Shown piece by piece: positions 61,925 to 64,000 of a DNA stretch of 64,000 bases. The DNA comes from Sphingomonas ginsenosidimutans (GTDB lineage Bacteria > Pseudomonadota > Alphaproteobacteria > Sphingomonadales > Sphingomonadaceae), in assembly GCF_002374835.1 (NCBI RefSeq), contig NZ_NWVD01000003.1:186001-250000 (forward strand), written 5' to 3'. Made by a program: the position numbers and the translations under genes. The notes under the pieces were generated by a model. That model made no database searches. It worked only from the letters and a program-made list of their open reading frames with translations, and was not told the origin of the DNA. The number at the start of each line of letters is the position of its first letter. Positions within the stretch are counted from its first letter, which is position 1.

Positions 61925-62485
61925 ATGGCCAGCAATCCCCTCCATCTCCTCGCCGCGCGGCTGATCGGCAAGGCGCCCGCCGCGCTCGATGCCGAAGAGC
62001 GCAACGTGCTGGCCAAGATGCAGGAACGCCGCCCGATCGCGCGCGACGCCGCCGACGTCGCTGACGAACGCGCGACGCTGGGCGACCGGCTGGCGGACCG
62101 GGTGGCGGCGGTCGGCGGATCGTGGGGCTTCATTATCGCCTTCACGCTGGTGCTGGTCGGCTGGATGGTGCTCAACAGCGACGTGCTGGCGCGCTGGGGT
62201 CACCCGTTCGATCCCTATCCGTACATCTTCCTCAACCTGATGCTGTCGACGCTGGCCGCGGTGCAGGCGCCGGTGATCATGATGAGCCAGAACCGCCAGG
62301 CCGCGAAGGACCGGCTGGCCGCCAGCCTGGATTACGAGGTGAATTTGCGCACCGAGCTGGAAATGCTGCGGATGCATGAGGTGATCGACCAGTCGATCAT
62401 GGCGCGGCTCGACGAACTGCTGTCGCTGGCGCGCGCGCAGGGCGGCGGCGTACCGGATCGGGCACGGGCGGAGGGGGCGGGATGA
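61925..62485 (+). CDS. DUF1003 membrane protein
   Basis: A 186-residue protein with two membrane helices (GFIIAFTLVLVGWMVLNS and the segment around IFLNLMLSTLAAVQAPVIM) and a cytoplasmic helical C-terminus (ELEMLRMHEVIDQSIM). These match DUF1003, a widely distributed family of unknown function. The ATG at 61925 follows AAAGGAA; an in-frame start 33 bases upstream is less likely. It is divergent from the lipid operon and overlaps the PDZ gene by 4 bases. Confidence 0.88.
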   Translation: MASNPLHLLAARLIGKAPAALDAEERNVLAKMQERRPIARDAADVADERATLGDRLADRVAAVGGSWGFIIAFTLVLVGWMVLNSDVLARWGHPFDPYPYIFLNLMLSTLAAVQAPVIMMSQNRQAAKDRLAASLDYEVNLRTELEMLRMHEVIDQSIMARLDELLSLARAQGGGVPDRARAEGAG

Positions 62486-62895
62486 CGACGCTGCGGATGC
62501 TGGGACGTGCGGCACTGGCGTTCCTGGTGCTGGCGACGCTGGGGGCGCTGATGTCGATCCATGCGATGCGCGCGCCGCGGGCCGCGGGGCCGGACGCGAC
62601 CGGCGCCACCTTCGTCGCGGCGCCGGCGGGGCTGCCCGCGGGGCTGGTCGTCACCAGTCTGCGCGCCGGCGGCCGGGCCGAGGCGGCGGGGCTGCGCGTC
62701 GGTGACGTGGTGGAGCGCGTCGACGGCCATGCGCCCGATTCGCTTGCGGAGGTCGATCGCGCGGTGGCATCAGGGGTCGATGTCGACCTGGTGGTGCTGC
62801 GCGATGCGGCCGAGGTGCGCATGACGATGCCGAAGGAGGGCGGGCCGCTTGTCAGCGAAGATACTGCTGGTGGAGGACGATACCGCCACATCTGA
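62482..62895 (+). CDS. small membrane-anchored PDZ-domain protein
   Basis: A 137-residue protein with an N-terminal anchor (about residues 8-30) and a PDZ-like domain over residues 50-115: GLVVTSLRAGGRAEAAGLRVGDVVERVDG is the carboxylate-binding loop and helix type. It starts by ATGA overlap with DUF1003. Its last 47 bases overlap the response regulator gene in another frame, with the regulator's ribosome-binding site (AAGGAGGG) inside it. A periplasmic PDZ domain beside a two-component system could sense misfolded or cleaved envelope proteins; that is an inference. Confidence 0.75.
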   Translation: MTTLRMLGRAALAFLVLATLGALMSIHAMRAPRAAGPDATGATFVAAPAGLPAGLVVTSLRAGGRAEAAGLRVGDVVERVDGHAPDSLAEVDRAVASGVDVDLVVLRDAAEVRMTMPKEGGPLVSEDTAGGGRYRHI

Positions 62896-63535
62896 TTACG
62901 TCGCCAAGGGGCTGGTGGAGGAAGGGTTCACCGTCGATCGCGCCGACAACGGCCGCGATGGCCTGTTCCACGCCACCGACGGCAGCTACGACTGCATCGT
63001 CCTCGACCGGATGCTGCCAGGGATCGACGGCATGGCGGTGCTGGCCGCGCTGCGGGGCGCGGGGATCGACACGCCGGTGATCGTGCTGTCCGCGCTCGGC
63101 TCGCCCGAGGACCGCGTGAAGGGGCTGACCGGCGGCGGCGACGATTATCTGGTCAAGCCGTTCGCCTTCGCGGAGCTTCTGGCGCGCATCCGCCTGCTGA
63201 TCCGCCGCGGCAAGGCGGCGCCCGCGGTGCAGACGGTGCTGGTGTGCGACGATCTGGAGATGGACCTGCTGGCGCGCCGCGTTAAGCGCGCCGGGCGCGT
63301 CGTGGAACTCCAGCCGCGCGAATTCCGGCTGCTCGAATTCCTGCTGCGCCATGTCGATCAGGTGGTGACCCGCACGATGTTGCTGGAGGGGGTGTGGGAC
63401 TATCACTTCGACCCCGGTACCAACGTGATCGACGTGCACCTTAGCCGGTTGCGCAAGAAGGTGGACGAAGGCTTCGCGCGCCCGCTGCTGCATACCGTGC
63501 GCGGCGCGGGCTACCGTCTGGGCGCGACGCCCTGA
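62849..63535 (+). CDS. OmpR/PhoB family response regulator
   Basis: A 228-residue two-component regulator. Receiver domain residues: acidic EDD near position 9, phospho-Asp in IVLDRMLPG near 52, Thr/Ser and Lys in VKPF near 103. The C-terminal winged helix has LQPREFRLLEFLLRH and NVIDVHLSRLRKKVD. It resembles the QseB/CusR-type group. The start is TTG, preceded by AAGGAGGG at 8 bases and matching the usual start SAKILLVEDD. It precedes the sensor kinase by 8 bases. Confidence 0.93.
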   Translation: MSAKILLVEDDTATSDYVAKGLVEEGFTVDRADNGRDGLFHATDGSYDCIVLDRMLPGIDGMAVLAALRGAGIDTPVIVLSALGSPEDRVKGLTGGGDDYLVKPFAFAELLARIRLLIRRGKAAPAVQTVLVCDDLEMDLLARRVKRAGRVVELQPREFRLLEFLLRHVDQVVTRTMLLEGVWDYHFDPGTNVIDVHLSRLRKKVDEGFARPLLHTVRGAGYRLGATP

Positions 63536-63543
63536 CGCGCGCG

Positions 63544-64000
63544 ATGCTGTGGCGGTCCACCACCTTCCGGTTCGCCGCTCTGGTGTTCCTGTTGCAGATC
63601 GCGGCCGCCGCGACGCTGCTCGCCGCGATCCGCATCGTCGTGCTGCGGCAGGTCAGCGCCGGCGCGGCGGAGGCGGGGGAGGTGCTGCGCCAGGATCTGC
63701 TGGCGGTGCGCGCGGCGGGGGGCGATGCCGAACTGGCGCGCGCGATCGCGCTGCGCACCACCCGCGTGGTGACGCCGGGCAGCGTGATGCTGCTCGCCGA
63801 TGCGCGCGGGCGGCGGATCGCGGGCAATCTGGCCGCCTTTCCCCCGAATGTCGCGGTCGATCGCGGTGCGGCGCAGGTGGAGCTTTACCGCATCACGCAT
63901 GACGCGCCGGAGGCGATGCTGCTGCGCGCCACCGCGCTGCCCGGCGGGCTCCGCTTGCTGACCGGCAGCGTGGTGGAGGGCGAGCGCCGCGCGGTGCGGC
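63544..64000 (+). CDS. sensor histidine kinase, N-terminal part
   Basis: The first 152 residues of a membrane sensor kinase, cut by the right edge. A first membrane helix (FRFAALVFLLQIAAAATLLAA) is followed by a periplasmic sensor segment with GSVMLLADARGRRIAGNL, a PAS-like or sCache-like stretch. No kinase motifs are inside the window; assignment rests on position right after the response regulator and on this topology. The ATG lies 8 bases after the regulator stop. Confidence 0.82.
   Translation, partial: MLWRSTTFRFAALVFLLQIAAAATLLAAIRIVVLRQVSAGAAEAGEVLRQDLLAVRAAGGDAELARAIALRTTRVVTPGSVMLLADARGRRIAGNLAAFPPNVAVDRGAAQVELYRITHDAPEAMLLRATALPGGLRLLTGSVVEGERRAVR

Noticed and set aside
1..64000. 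phage, insertion sequence, CRISPR, tRNA or rRNA genes
   Set aside because: No transposase, integrase, repeat-spacer array or RNA gene signature was recognised on either strand.

Overview
The window is about two-thirds G+C, and its genes are densely packed with many ATGA and GTGA stop/start overlaps. The gene families point to an alphaproteobacterium, most likely a sphingomonad (Sphingomonas-like). Supporting signs are DUF6489 beside mnmE, the cysI/DUF934/DUF2849 sulfate-assimilation operon, a large oxidative-type TonB-dependent receptor with a GEIVVTGSRIRR plug start, and a mnmG start codon embedded in a parS-like site. This is inferred from gene content, not from a database search. I see no rRNA, tRNA, CRISPR array or insertion sequence. 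No gene-free stretch exceeds 300 bases.

Region 1 (1-11846) is housekeeping: mnmG (partial), mnmE, a DUF6489 protein, a dienelactone hydrolase, an unannotated 43-residue membrane protein with its own promoter, ftsK, a short-chain dehydrogenase, the operon cobA-DUF2849-cysI-DUF934-cysH, and a divergent UbiH-type monooxygenase.

Region 2 (12006-40948) is a large cell-surface polysaccharide locus. A plus-strand block carries two tandem glycosyltransferase/FkbM-type fusion proteins, an O-antigen ligase/polymerase family protein, Wza-like and Wzc-like export proteins, and two coupled proteins of unknown function. A 12-gene minus-strand block then runs from wecB down to a second polymerase. It makes UDP-ManNAcA (wecB, wecC), flips repeat units (Wzx), amidates an N-acetyl sugar (wbuX/wbuY/wbuZ-like), and adds glycosyltransferases, a bi-domain oxidoreductase, a cytoplasmic heparinase II/III protein, an exported beta-helix protein and a low-GC Wzy. 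A final block encodes a 4,6-dehydratase, an aminotransferase, an acetyltransferase and a PglC-type phosphoglycosyl transferase. Together these look like a complete di-N-acetylbacillosamine synthesis and priming module.

Region 3 (41229-57115) holds the TonB-dependent receptor with a downstream prolyl-hydroxylase-like oxygenase. A second envelope-glycan group follows: two GT-C type membrane proteins, a GMC oxidoreductase with a ferredoxin-like Cys cluster, an NAD-dependent epimerase, a membrane GT2, an isolated pdeM, and a three-domain GH18/NodB/GT2 protein of 1107 residues.

Region 4 (57284-64000) is membrane-lipid and stress biology: a 66-residue zinc-ribbon-like protein overlapping an MprF/LpiA lysyl-phosphatidylglycerol synthase, a DUF2147 protein, a VirJ/AcvB-like serine hydrolase and a small membrane protein. 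On the other strand are a DUF1003 protein, a PDZ protein, a response regulator and the start of its sensor kinase.
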